From NCBI GenBank assembly GCA_039602395.1, contig JBCNJP010000003.1, positions 27,382,140-27,446,139 on the forward strand: a stretch of 64,000 nt of DNA, given 5' to 3'. The notes under the pieces were generated by a model that saw only the letters and a list, made by a program, of their open reading frames with translations, searched no databases and had not been told where the DNA came from. Shown here piece after piece: positions 21,696-32,884 of the stretch. The position numbers and the translations under genes are program-made. This DNA is from Deinandra increscens subsp. villosa (lineage: Eukaryota; Streptophyta; Magnoliopsida; Asterales; Asteraceae). Numbering within the stretch: the first letter of the stretch is position 1; each line of letters starts with the position of its first letter.

Positions 21696-23070
21696 TGTCC
21701 TCCATAGAAAAAGCAAATAGGTTGGGAAGTTTGAACCACCCCATGACCCATTGCCATATGACATCCGAGAACCTACAACCGGTGAATAAATGCTCAACCG
21801 ATTCATCTCCGTCATTACATAATTTGCATAATTCCGACGCAACCGAAATCCCTCTACGCCTTAGAGCAAAAGAGTGGAAATCTGACCCCGGAACGCCCTC
21901 CACATAAATGCATTTACCTTTGTTGGAACCAATTTGCTCCATGTGAATTTACATTCATGCTGCTCCCCATCCCCATTTGAGAGAAGTAATTCTCTAATCC
22001 CAGCAGCCGAGAAAGCATGGTCAGCTCCACATTTCCACCTCCAACATCCATTCTCAAAAAACATTATTTGATCTCAATCAACATTTCTTTTTGCTAAGAC
22101 ATTTATTATTGAGATTATATTTTTTCTTACCCCTGTAATAGATAATTTCACGGATACACCTCTGGTCTTCTAGCCACCACATGGATCGCCGATATAACCC
22201 GACCCCATAAACTTCCTTCTTCCAACTTGAGCCTCCATAGCCATTTACAAAGAAGGCTCAAATTGAAGTCTTTAAGTTTAACGAGACCCAAGCCACCAAG
22301 ATTCTTTGGCTTACAAATACAAACGTCTTCCCTTTTCACCTAATTTATCTTTTTAGACTCGCTTGAGCCTCCCTAAAGAAACCTAAATCTAATCTTTTCC
22401 AAATGATCAATCACACTTTTAGGCGCCTTATAGAGTGAGAAATAGTATGTCGGAAGGCTATCCAACACACTTTTTACCAAAGTGAGCCTACCCCCAAACG
22501 AGAGAGTCTTAGCTTTCCAACGAGAAAGTCTCCTTTCAAAAGTCTCCACCACACTTTTCCATGAATTAATCTTGTTCATATTTGCTCCAACCATCATACC
22601 TAAATACCCAAAAGGCAAGGTACCGTCCACGCATTTTATAATCCCCGCCATCCTTTTCACCTCCAACTCATTTACGTTCACACCATACAGAGCACATTTC
22701 TCTAAATTAACTTCTAATCCGGAGACCAAGTAGAAAACACGTAATAACCGTACAATATTTCAGGCATTTAGCTCACTCCAATCACCAATCACAATGACGT
22801 CATCAGCAAACAAGACATGTGATAATACCGGACCATCTTTGGGCAGCCTCGTCCGGTGAAAAATGCCCGTCGAACAAGCTTTTTTCATCATTCAATCCAA
22901 TGCCTCCATTGCTATGACAAAAAGATAGGGTGATAGCGGATCCCCTTGCCGTACTCCTCGAAAGCAGTTAAATTCTTTTGTCGGCGATCCGTTGACGAGA
23001 ACCGACGCTCTTGCCGACGAAAGGATTCCAGCCACCCAACTTTTCCATTTTTCCGGGAATTCCATTTGAT
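21696..23070 (-). pseudogene. LINE reverse transcriptase and zinc-knuckle remnant
   Basis: Reading the minus strand from about 23066: NGSPTKEFNCFRGVRQGDPL, then SPYLFVIAMEAL, the catalytic FADD near 22797, then SGLEVNLEK, PFGYLGMMVG and LSRWKAKTLSFGGRLTL, the usual non-LTR RT order. Farther on are GGLGLVKLKDFN, WLWRL and the zf-RVT domain with CKLCNDGDESVEHLF and a downstream Cys. Two in-frame TGA codons (22892-22894 and 22760-22762) sit where Trp is usual, and frameshifts follow between 22339 and 21942. The endonuclease and first part of RT are absent. Confidence 0.88.
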
Positions 23071-23240
23071 ATTGAAGCTTAGTTTTGTAATGTTACATTT
23101 TGACACCTCAAATAGCTTTGATATCTCTTTCTATTTTTATTATAATTACAATTTTAATCCTATACTTTTTTAAATGTTTTTTTTTCCAACCACAAATTGA
23201 CATATTCCCTACTCATTTTTTTTATCTTTAATTCAGATGT
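23066..23240. repeat. Shared repeat, right half (split by the LINE)
   Basis: From AAGCTTAGTTTTGTAATG to about TCTTTAATTCA it matches 40112-40277 at more than 90% by eye. The left half (11389-11460) matches 40036-40108. Together they form one unit interrupted here by the LINE. Confidence 0.8.
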
Positions 23241-23459
23241 TAATTGAATCTCGCATTCAACTCTAGATCGCTGACTTTCCAAAATCTGATCTCCATCTGA
23301 TTTTAGCAACTATGAGAGATGATTGTTAATCAGTTTGATTATAAAATCCTTTCAGTAGGTACTAATTTGTATCAAACAATTGATTCTTGGAAATGGAGAT
23401 AAGTGTAAACGAGACCCTCGATCGACAACGACAAGTCATATTCAATCATCATCGAATTA
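23241..23459. other. Short non-coding flank
   Basis: About 220 bp between the shared repeat and the next LTR. Nothing recognised. Confidence 0.5.
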
Positions 23460-23740
23460 TGTAACATCCGTATGTTTCAAAAACTTGAAAACTCGACCCA
23501 CATCAAGATCCAAGGTTTAAGCCCAATTCTCAACACCAGGAATGTTATATTACTCTATTCCATATGATAGTACTCTGAAAATGGTGAACGTGGGCGAAAA
23601 CCGCGCGTAAAACCGAGTTATAACGAAGCGGGAATCGCGGAAACAAGTTTGGTGTTAGATGTTGATTGCATAGTTGCGACATCCTCTTCTAAACCCATCC
23701 CACATCGCCCCAAATACAAATTTTCACTCCATTTCTCATC

Positions 23741-23748
23741 TATAAATA
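23741..23748 (+). promoter_or_regulatory. TATA box in the LTR
   Basis: TATAAATA in the context CATCTATAAATACCCTCCC, conserved in the 3' LTR at 30244-30251. The probable transcript start lies about 30 nt downstream. Confidence 0.7.
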
Positions 23749-24039
23749 CCCTCCCTTGATCCCTAATAGCTTGCAACTCCTAGTTTGAGTATAAACAAGT
23801 GGAATAATCAATTTTTGGTGGTTCCACAACTAAAATACCGCTTCGGGTGTCGTGCTTAGTAGTTTTTATGCTTTTGGCGAAGAGGTGCTGTCATTTAAGC
23901 TCATCTCGTTTGAAAAGCTTCTTTGAAGGTAATTCTTCTTCTTTTTCTTTCTTAGTTTCCTTTCTTTCCTTCCTTTCGTTATTCGTTTATTTATCGTTTT
24001 ATTAAAATAATTTGTTTAGTTTAGATTCTTAGTTAGATG

Positions 24040-24210
24040 TTTTAGGCTCGTTTAGGTAGCCTTGCTAAGGCTCATTCTTAGAACGCCTAGCATTTCTAAG
24101 GCTTGTCCTTTGGACGGCCTAGCTTTGCAAAGGCACGTCATTAGGACGTGTTGCCTTGCTTAGGCCGATTTAGGCTTGTTGTAGCCTTGTAGAGGCTCGT
24201 TAGGCCCGAC
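24040..24210 (+). repeat. Hairpin-rich GCCTTGC/AAGGC cluster in the LTR
   Basis: Repeated short inverted words: GCCTTGCTAAGGC, CTTTGCAAAG, ACGTC-ATTAG-GACGT and GCCTAGC/AAGGC pairs, nearly head to tail. The same cluster is in the 3' LTR (about 30543-30715). It lies downstream of the TATA box, so it would be in the RNA leader. Confidence 0.65.
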
Positions 24211-25632
24211 CAGTCTAAACTATCATTACATGTTCATCTATATTCTTCTAATCCAAAAGTCAACGTTTTTATGCATGAACAGATTGGGGATTAAGACTTG
24301 TTTTCCACAAATCAACAATTAAACTAATTCTTAATCATTATAATATGTAATTCAGGTTGTGAAAATAAATTAATTTTTAAGAATTTCAAATAATTTAGAA
24401 ATCGATCTCTGTTTAACAACATATTTAGTGATGGTACTTGAGACGCGAATGACATGTAGTAACTAGAAGGGTGAAAACACCGGTAGTTGGGGTCTCTGTC
24501 AAAGGATAAGTGTTTTGTTCGCATAAATCCCATAGTCAGACCTGGATGCTTACCTGGGATGTCCTGATTAGAGTGTCATAACCTATTAGGCCAAAGCATG
24601 TCTAGTAACGTTTAAGGTATTGTTACTCTTAAAAGTTAACATGTTTTCAAACTTCAATTTATGACATTAAAACCCATTCCCTAAATGCATAAGAGCTTAG
24701 AATCCCATATTCCAATATTCATGTCGCCCCCTTCTATTCTTTTAGGATTAATCTTCGGGACTAATCCTTTCACCTTCACTTTTCACTTTGGGGACTTAAC
24801 TTCTAATCTAAGTGAGTAATCCTTGCCCCTTTTCTCATTTTATCATTTTGGGGTTGCCACATGTATCATATTTCAAAGTGTTATCTTCGAAGTTTGTCAA
24901 TTACCATGCGTATGTGATCTATGTGTGAATTATGTGTTATGTGACTTCTAGCATGATTTGTCCATATGTATCAAAGGTTTTCATGTTTATCAATGAATAT
25001 CAAGTATGTCATGGTTGTCATATCTGTCGTGTCTTTCATTTGGCATAAACATTAACGTAAGGCCTGGGGTAACAAAGGTAGATCTATCGGTTGACAACCC
25101 ACTCAACTTGACCGGTTCGGCGTTGGGTGTTTGGAGCCTATTTCATTATTTTATAAAGTCTAACCTACGGGTTAGGGAATCAATCATATGTCATTGAGGT
25201 TTGTTTATGCCTAGTCTTTCATGTTGTCATTTTATACCAGCAATTTTGGTTATGCCTAGTCTTTCATGTTGTCAATATCTTCTAGCATGTTATATTTCAC
25301 TTATTCTATCATATGACACGTAACGCATGTTTTTCAAATATATGTTATGTATAAATCTTGTGGATACTTACCAACTATTTATAGTTGACCCCCTTTATTT
25401 TATACATGTTACAGGCTATGATGTTGATGTTTCAAGATGCTATCACATAGGGCTTTTGGACCTAGTTTAATAAAGAAATTGTATTTGTTATCAATATGTG
25501 GTGTATTATTTTATTTTTCAATGTTATCAATGAAATTCATTATTTAACTATTGTCACCAAATTAGTTGTCATGAGCTTATGGACAATCTAATCATGCCCC
25601 GACGTTTTCGCCGTCGGTTGGGTGTGACAGAT

Positions 25633-25644
25633 TGGTATCAAAGC
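25633..25644 (+). promoter_or_regulatory. Primer binding site
   Basis: TGGTATCAAAGC, three nucleotides after the LTR; one change from the usual TGGTATCAGAGC. Confidence 0.75.
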
Positions 25645-27705
25645 TATGGCTATAGGGAACTAGGTTATTAAAAACGGAATGACCTAGACTATTTCCTTAG
25701 GTGTCCAAACACGAGAACCTCGTGTATTGAATGCTTCGTTTAGATATTGCCCTTTTTTATGTCTTGTTTTGCCTTAGTTAGGATGTACCTGAAGTCTAAC
25801 ACTTATCACACATTCATGCACTCAATTTCAGGCTTCGTAGCCTTTTCCTTAGTAATGGTGTCTTATGTGCCACTTTAGGAACTTGATTTTATTTGATTTA
25901 TTTAAATCTCGGCAGGGTTAGGTTCCTTGGTAACGGACATGTAGTAACTGGAAGGGTGAAATTACCGGTAGTTGGGGTGTCTATATAGGTAAGCATTACC
26001 TGGGACACCCTGGAGAGAGTGCCTTAGCCTATTAGGCCAACGCATGTCAGTACAAACGTTTCAGGAACCATATTAACCCTGACTAGTCGAAGGTGGCAGT
26101 TTCCCAATCGGGAAATGAGAACCATTCCATTGATTTTAAACAAGCCAATTCGATTTCGTGTTTTGCATGCGATTTCATGATATCTGGTTTATAATCCGAT
26201 TTCGATCTATGACATTCTTTTGATTTTCAAGTTTTCATGTAAAACGCCACTTGTCATGATGTCAATGGCATTTTTGAAATTTTAACCATCGACACTTACT
26301 TTCACAATTTTACATATTTTACCCCTCATATTTTAGTCGATTGATATTCCATATTCAAACCTTTCGTGTTTATTACATCCAAAGTCATCCTTGTGATTTC
26401 TATTTCACAATTTCATTATGTTATACGACACTCTCATGGCGTATCACATCCTACACCATCCTATGATGTACGTTATCTGATCACAGTTCCATTTTGACTC
26501 ACCTTTGAGAATTCAAATAACCCCTTGTTATTTATTTAGGAGATCGAGTTTTATAATTTCCCGATTCCATCCTCGAGGTATTTTGCGATGTTTATACAAT
26601 CAGTTAGTTACCCTCTTGATATCACATACTCTTGATTGTTCACACACCGTCCTTATATTTCAAATTCATATCATTCATAGTCACCATAAATGTGTTATGG
26701 ATCTAATTATCCCAATATTAAAAAAAAACTTGTGAGTTTATAAAACACTCTTGTATAATTTTAAAACCTTCATTTCACGATACCCAAGTCATGGTCGATT
26801 GATTGTTTTATAAATCTTGTTGCCAACCCATTTTAGACTCAACCCAGCAACCCATTGTTCCAATCATAGCCCAACCTGTTGCACCAATGCCCAATAGACA
26901 CACCTGCATGGTGATTCACTAACCCCACAAAGTGTGTCCTAGGTTGGCCATTGCAGAAAATGCTTTGGTCAAACTAGCCAAACGAGTGTGCATAGTCACG
27001 TTTTGATCTCAAGTCAAATTTACCGCTTGAATCCAGTCCATCAGTTTTTAAGCTTGTGATTTTTTAAAAAAAAATTCATTCGTGCTTTCATTATTCGATG
27101 TACAATTAAAAAAAATATTACATTCATCATTTCAAAACCTATTTATAGCACGTATTTTTCTTTTTAACTCATTTATAAGTGAGCGAGTGCTTGTCGATGG
27201 GTTCACGAGTTTACAAGTTTATATGGTTACGGGATTACATGCTTACGAGTTAATTCGTTTACCCATAAACGAGCCTACGAACTCACACGTAGATGATATC
27301 CCGTTTTAGAAAATATTAAATTATTCATTTTTGAACACCTCCAAAATATCACGTTTTGCACTTTTAGGTATACATGTTTAGGAATTTACTCGTTTAGGAA
27401 ATTATGAGTTTACGAGTCCACATGCATACGGGATTGCATGTGTATGAGTTTACGACTTTACCACTTTACGGGTAGATAACTATACATGTTTATTAAATTA
27501 TATAAAAAAATTCAAGTTTATATTCCAATCGCAATTACGCGATGTTCCAACTGTTTCGCCTTCACATTCATTTTTATCCAAACTCATTTTCACCCTAGTT
27601 ATCATTAAATTTATGTGTATTGCGAAGATCGTTTCGTTTTTCCTACTCGATAATCAAGTCCATACAATCTATGGTGATAAACCATTCCATGGGTTCTAGC
27701 TCATG
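25645..27705 (+). other. Internal region of the LARD-like element, non-coding
   Basis: No supported gene. 25930-26060 repeats a motif also present in the LTR (ACATGTAGTAACTRGAAGGG ... ACCGGTAGTTGGGG ... CCTATTAGGCCAA). About 27180-27480 is built from degenerate TTTACGAG words. Confidence 0.6.
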
Positions 27706-27934
27706 TCTGACGTTAAAGCCCATAAGTACTTGCATAAGGAGTACATGGCATGTCTGGTCAGAATTGTGGACGTTCGTAATCAGGAATAGGGAGTCCAAGA
27801 CATCCTAGTTGTTCGGGACTACCCTGAATTGTTTCCCGAAGACATATTGGGTCTTCCTCCCATTCGCTAAGTAGACTTCCGCATTAACTTACCCGGTACT
27901 GCTCCTGTTGGCAAGTCACCCTATCGCCTCACAT
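27706..27934 (+). pseudogene. gypsy pol remnant (pre-RT region)
   Basis: About 76 codons: HKYLHKEYMACLV, then VVRDYPELFPED, LGLPPIR, VDFRINLPGTAPV and KSPYRL, the well-known segment just upstream of the gypsy RT core. There is a TAG near 27787-27789 and a TAA at 27868-27870 after PPIR, where Gln is usual. No RT catalytic part follows. It shows the element descends from an autonomous gypsy element. Confidence 0.85.
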
Positions 27935-29926
27935 TGTTTTGTGTTAGCCACCTACCTCTAATTCTCTTGCTTCCGCAATTACGGCTCCCTTTTAGACTCT
28001 TATTGCATTCATGATGACGATATCCCTGTATCTATGCTACTTATATAGTATGGATACTTCTCAGTTATGATCAACGTTTCTTTCGAATCCTTGGTTGTGC
28101 CTAGCCATAAGCTTCTTTTGGATAACCAAGCATTCTTGCAAAACTCCTGGATTCTTTTGCAGCTCTTACCTGGAAAAATTCGTTATCGCCTTCATTGGGG
28201 ATGTTCGAATTTACTCGAATCCTATTTTCAAATTTTCATGAATTTTTGACCGAAACAATAATCTTTGGGAAGACTCGCGTTATTCCGCATTTTGATACAA
28301 ATTGATTTTTTTTCTTCATATTCATGTTATTCAATGTTTCAAATTAAAACTGTGGTTTTCCATGCTCAGTGTATGAGTTCTAAAATCGATTTATTCAATA
28401 CTCGATGTGTGGACTCAATTCGTAGTTTCTAATGGTGATCTATGGATTTAAGCCCGTGGTGTCAAAACATGATGTGTTTATTCAAAAGTTTGTAACTCAC
28501 ATTATTCAAAAATTGAGTGGTGAGTTCGGTTTGCGATTTTCTACTCACAAATGCACACTTGATTGTGATTTTCAATGATTGGCTTGCAGTTTTTAACTCT
28601 CAGTTTTCAAGATTTCTATATACGGTGTGTAGATTCAAACATCTGGTTCAATTCGTGTATTTCAAGATTCAGACTTGCGTGTTTCGACCTTCAATTCACG
28701 ATTTCAAACTTACATGCTTATGTTCAATTGACATTCAACTTTCAAATTCATGTCATTCGATTTAAGTTAATCCATTCATTCGAATCATGCCATTTAATAT
28801 ACCACTTGGCACTTGTAAACCATTTGCCCATCGCGATTAGCCTTTGTTTTATCCTTGTCCCATGTTTTTACTCTCTCATGCTTTCATGTTTTTACTACCT
28901 CAAGTTTTCATTACCACATGTTTCCATAATTTCATGCCATCATTGTTACAAATTACACGCTTTCATTATCATATGACCACCTTATCACATGTTTTCAATA
29001 TTGCATGTTTTAATTATCACGTGTTTTCACTATCACATGTTTTACCAATCTTGCTAACCAAGACTCATACGAACTATAACCATCAATTGTATGTAATACT
29101 AGTTAACCATGCGATTGATTTTGGGTCATAGCCATCAGGTATTGTTGTATTAGCAAGGAATTTGTTTTTTGGATATCATCAAGGCCCCGCGCCTTGAGAA
29201 AGGTGGATTGGGTGTGAGTCGTGACGCATCTAGTTCGCCAGAATCGAACGCGTTCTCTTGTTTGAAATCCGACATTATTTTGCCAGTTACATCGATTTCA
29301 ATTTTGATGGATACATTCAATTATATTGATCTAATTAGTCAAGTTATCACTTTCAAATGGATACATGTTAACCCCTCAACGTCTTATTCTATCCTCTGCC
29401 TCTCCTTGTTTGGATATCCTAATGTAGGGGAGAATGTGGCTTTCACTTTACTGATCAAGTTGTTTGGTCAAATCATGCATTCTCTTCTTCGAATCATCTA
29501 TGACCTTTGATTCTTGGCATGGTACTCATTCCATGCGTTTACCCCATTAACCATGTCATTGTCAAATGTATCACTTGTTATATACTTTACGTATGGATCT
29601 TGCGGTGTCAAGTATTTCCTTATCAAAACCTTTTCCGAGCCTTTTTTGTTGTGTGAGGGAGTCTCTCCGTAGGCAACTAGAATGCTTTTGAAGTAGCAAC
29701 GATGTGGTGGGTTAGCTGTGGTACACCCTATATATAAGCATCGATGGTGCTTTAAAAGTGGGCTAGGTGTCGGACCGAGAGTTGGCCCTGGTCGTGTGTC
29801 AAAATTTGTGTCACAAGTTTATATCACTATTTCAAAGCAAACCTTCAAAAAAAAATTTGTATAAGTGTACTCCTCGATATAACATTTAATTATCCTCATT
29901 CATTTTTCCTACAGTCTCTGCTAACT
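27935..29926 (+). other. Internal region of the LARD-like element, second part
   Basis: No long frame and no recognised domain. About 28850-29045 carries degenerate repeats of the form TTATCACATGTTTTCA. Confidence 0.55.
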
Positions 29927-29962
29927 AAATTTCGGGACGAAATTTCCTAAAGTAGGGGAGAC
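29927..29962 (+). promoter_or_regulatory. Palindrome and polypurine tract before the 3' LTR
   Basis: Perfect 8-bp stem AAATTTCG/CGAAATTT with loop GGA at 29927-29945, then AGTAGGGGAGAC abutting TGTAACATCC. The same hairpin class is beside the polypurine tract of the gypsy element at 14377. Confidence 0.8.
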
Positions 29963-32150
29963 TGTAACATCCGTATGTTTCAAAAACTTGAAAACTCGAC
30001 CCACATCAAGATCGAAGGTTTAAGCCCAATTCTCAACACCATGAATGTTGGATTAATCTATTCCATATGATAGTACTCTGAAAATGGTGAACGTGGGCGA
30101 AAACCGCGCGTATAGTCGAGTTATAACGAAGCGGGAATCGCGGAAACAAGTTTGGTGTTAGATGTTGATTGCATAGTCGCGACCTCCTCTTCTAAACCCA
30201 TCCCACATCGCCCCAAATATAAATTTTCACTCCATTTCTCATCTATAAATACCCTCCCTTGTTCCCTAATAGCTTGCAAGTCCTAGTTTGAGTATAAACA
30301 AGTGGAATAACCAATTTTTGGTGGTTCCACAACTACAATACCCCTTCGGGTGTCGTGCTTAGTAGTTTTAATGCTCTTGGCAAAGAGGTGCTGCCATTCA
30401 AGCCCGTCTTGTTTGAAAAGCTTCTTTGAAGGTAATTCTTCTTCCTTTTCTTTCTTAGTTTCCTTTCTTTCCTTCCTTTCGTTATTCGTTTATTTATCGC
30501 TTTATTAATTTAATTTGTTTAGTTTAGGTTCTTAGTTAGATGCTTTAGGCTCGTTTAGGTAGCCTTGCTAAGGCTCGTTCTTAGAACGCCTAGCATTGCT
30601 AAGGCTTGTCCTTTGGACGGCCTAGCTTTGCAAAGGCACGTCATTAGGACATGTTGCCTTGCTTAGGCCGATTTAGGCTTGTTATAGCCTTGTAGAGGCT
30701 CGTTAGGCCCAACGAGTCTAAACTATCATGTCCAATTTCATCTATATTCTTCTAATCCAAAAGTCAATGTTCTTATGCATGAAAAAATTGGGGATTAAGA
30801 CTTGTTTTCCACAAATCAACAATTAAACTAATTCTTAATCATTATAATATGTAATTCAGGTTGTGAACATAAGCTCATTTTTAAGAATTTCAAATAACTT
30901 AGAAATCGATCTCTGTTTAACAACATATTTAGTGATGGTACTTGAGATGTGAATGACATGTAGTAACTGGAAGGGTGAAAACACCGGTAGTTGGGGTCTC
31001 TTTCAAAGGATAAGTGTTCGCATAAATCCCATAGTCGGACTTGGATGCTTACCTGGGATGCCCCGATGAGAGTGTCATAACCTATTAGGCCAAAGCATGT
31101 TTAGTAATGTTTAAGGTATTGTTACTCTTAAAAGTTAACATGTTTTCAAACTTCAATTTATGACATTAAAACCCATTCCCCAAATGCATAAGAGCTTAGA
31201 ATCCCATATTCCAATATTCATGTCGTCCCCTTCTATTCTTTTAGGATTAATCTTCGGGACTAATCCTTTCACCTTCACTTTTCGCTTCGGGGACTTAACT
31301 TCTAATCCAAGTGAGTAATCCTTGCCCCTTTTCTCATTTTATCATTTAGGGTTGCAACATGTATCCTATTTCAAAGTGTTATCTTCGAAGTTTGTCAATT
31401 ACCAAGCGTATGTGATCTATGTGTGAATTATGTGTTATGTGACTTCTAGCATGATTTGTCCATATGTGATTTTCAAAGGCTTTCATGTTTATCAAAGGTT
31501 TTCATGTTTATCATTGAATGTCAAGTATGTCATGGTTGTCATGTCTGCCGTGTCTTTCATTTGGCATAAACATTAACGTAAGGCCTGGGGTAACAAAGGT
31601 AGATCTATCGGTTGACAACCCACTCAACTTGACCAGTTCGGCGTTGGGTGTTTGGATCCTATTTCTTTATTTCATATAGTCTAACCTGCGGGTTAGGGAA
31701 TCCATCATATGTCATTGACGTTTGTTTATGCCTAGTCTTTCATGTTGTCATTTATACCAGCAATTTTGGTTATGCCTAGTCTTTCATGTTGTCAATATCT
31801 TCTAGCATGTGATATTTCACTTATCTATCATATGACACGTCACGTATGTTTTTCAAATATATGTTATGTATCAATCTTGTGGATACTCACCAACTATTTA
31901 TAGTTGACCCCCCTTTATTTTATACATGTTGCAGGCTATGATGTTGATGTTTCAAGATGCTATCACATAGGGCTTTTGGACCTAGTTTAATAAAGAAATT
32001 GTATTTGTTATCAATATGTGGTGTATTATTTTATTTTTCAATGTTATCAATGAAATTCATTATTTAACTATTGTCACCAAATTAGTTGTCATGAGCTTAT
32101 GGGCAATCTAATCATGCCCCGACGTTTTAGTCATCGGTTGGGGTGTGACA
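29963..32150 (+). repeat. 3' LTR of the LARD-like element
   Basis: 2,188 bp, collinear with the 5' LTR. It carries a short tandem duplication (TTTATCAAAGGTTTTCATG-like, about 31470-31510) absent from the other copy, which accounts for part of the length difference. Confidence 0.92.
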
Positions 32151-32155
32151 AATTA

Positions 32156-32370
32156 TTTCTTTGGAATCCTAATCTCCGATTCATCGATTCGTATGACAGA
32201 TGAATGATGAATCCCCTATGTTTTTTATGTGTTCTCTCTTAATTGTTCCCACTTTCATTGATTCGTTCCTTTGATGCAAACATGGGAACATCATAACTAT
32301 ATTTGACGTACTTCTGTCGTTTCAATTCTTGAGATTAATTATTTTTAAGAGATTAAGTTTATGTGTATGT
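32156..32370. other. Short flank between two elements
   Basis: About 215 bp without a gene; it ends with the TATGT target duplication (32366-32370) of the next element. Confidence 0.5.
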
Positions 32371-32714
32371 TCAAATCGATATCCATGATCGTAAAAACAA
32401 GAATTTAATAAGAAATTAAGAGTATTATTACTAATTGGGATAGAATACAAACTGAAAAATGAAAATCTAAAAACTATCTATCATGATTACCAACTTATTT
32501 ATGCTAATCACAGTTTAACAACCTAAAATAGAAATATTACACTTCGCACCCTCCATCTTTCATCATGCAGTCAATCATTCCACTAACTTTCCAACGACCA
32601 TATTCTTTTAATGAAATATTTCTGTTTTAACCCCTGAAGTAATATTAAAATTACCTTATCAACTTTTAACTTTCCTGATCATGTGTTAACAAGAATTAAC
32701 ACACATATTCAACA
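32371..32714 (-). repeat. 3' LTR of the second copia element
   Basis: On the minus strand it runs from TGTTGAATATGTG to ATATCGATTTGA. 344 bp. Confidence 0.9.
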
Positions 32715-32732
32715 ATCCCCCCCCCCCCCCTT
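32715..32732 (-). promoter_or_regulatory. Polypurine tract (poly-G)
   Basis: The minus strand has a run of about 14 G followed by AT and the TGTTGAA of the LTR, an unusually pure G tract. Confidence 0.75.
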
Positions 32733-32884
32733 AATTTTAATATCTTGTTCAAAGGAACAAAATCTAACTCAAGTAATGAACAAGTTCACATTAACATTGC
32801 ATGCGAGTGACCCATTTTGTTTAAACATACTAGTGTACTTACTTGCCACAACTAGAATCAAATTTCGACCCAGTTTCATAACCA

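Larger units (their letters stand above)
11496..23070 (-). mobile_element. 5'-truncated LINE retrotransposon split by a gypsy element
   Basis: Minus-strand LINE with its poly-A tail at 11496-11505 (poly-T on plus), truncated at the 5' end within the reverse transcriptase at about 23070. Removing the nested gypsy element (11812-21695) and one copy of its TGTCC duplication leaves about 1.7 kb, and the frame ...SMED-IILMHKDRN... reads through the junction. The right boundary is where sequence shared with 40110-40280 resumes. Confidence 0.85.
23460..25629 (+). repeat. 5' LTR of the LARD-like element
   Basis: Starts TGTAACATCCGTATG and ends GGGTGTGACA. It holds a TATA box, a hairpin-rich GC-containing stretch (24040-24210) and a GGTAATTC intron-donor-like site downstream of the TATA box. 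Confidence 0.92.
23460..32150 (+). mobile_element. Large gypsy-type LTR element with little coding capacity
   Basis: An 8.7-kb element: LTRs of 2,170 and 2,188 bp, perfect AATTA target duplication (23455-23459 and 32151-32155), primer site and polypurine tract. The 4.3-kb internal region has no long frame and holds only a short pol remnant (27706-27934). This layout matches large retrotransposon derivatives (LARDs) or a decayed gypsy element. LTRs are about 95-96% identical in the first 240 bp, so it is older than the gypsy element at 11812. Confidence 0.9.
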
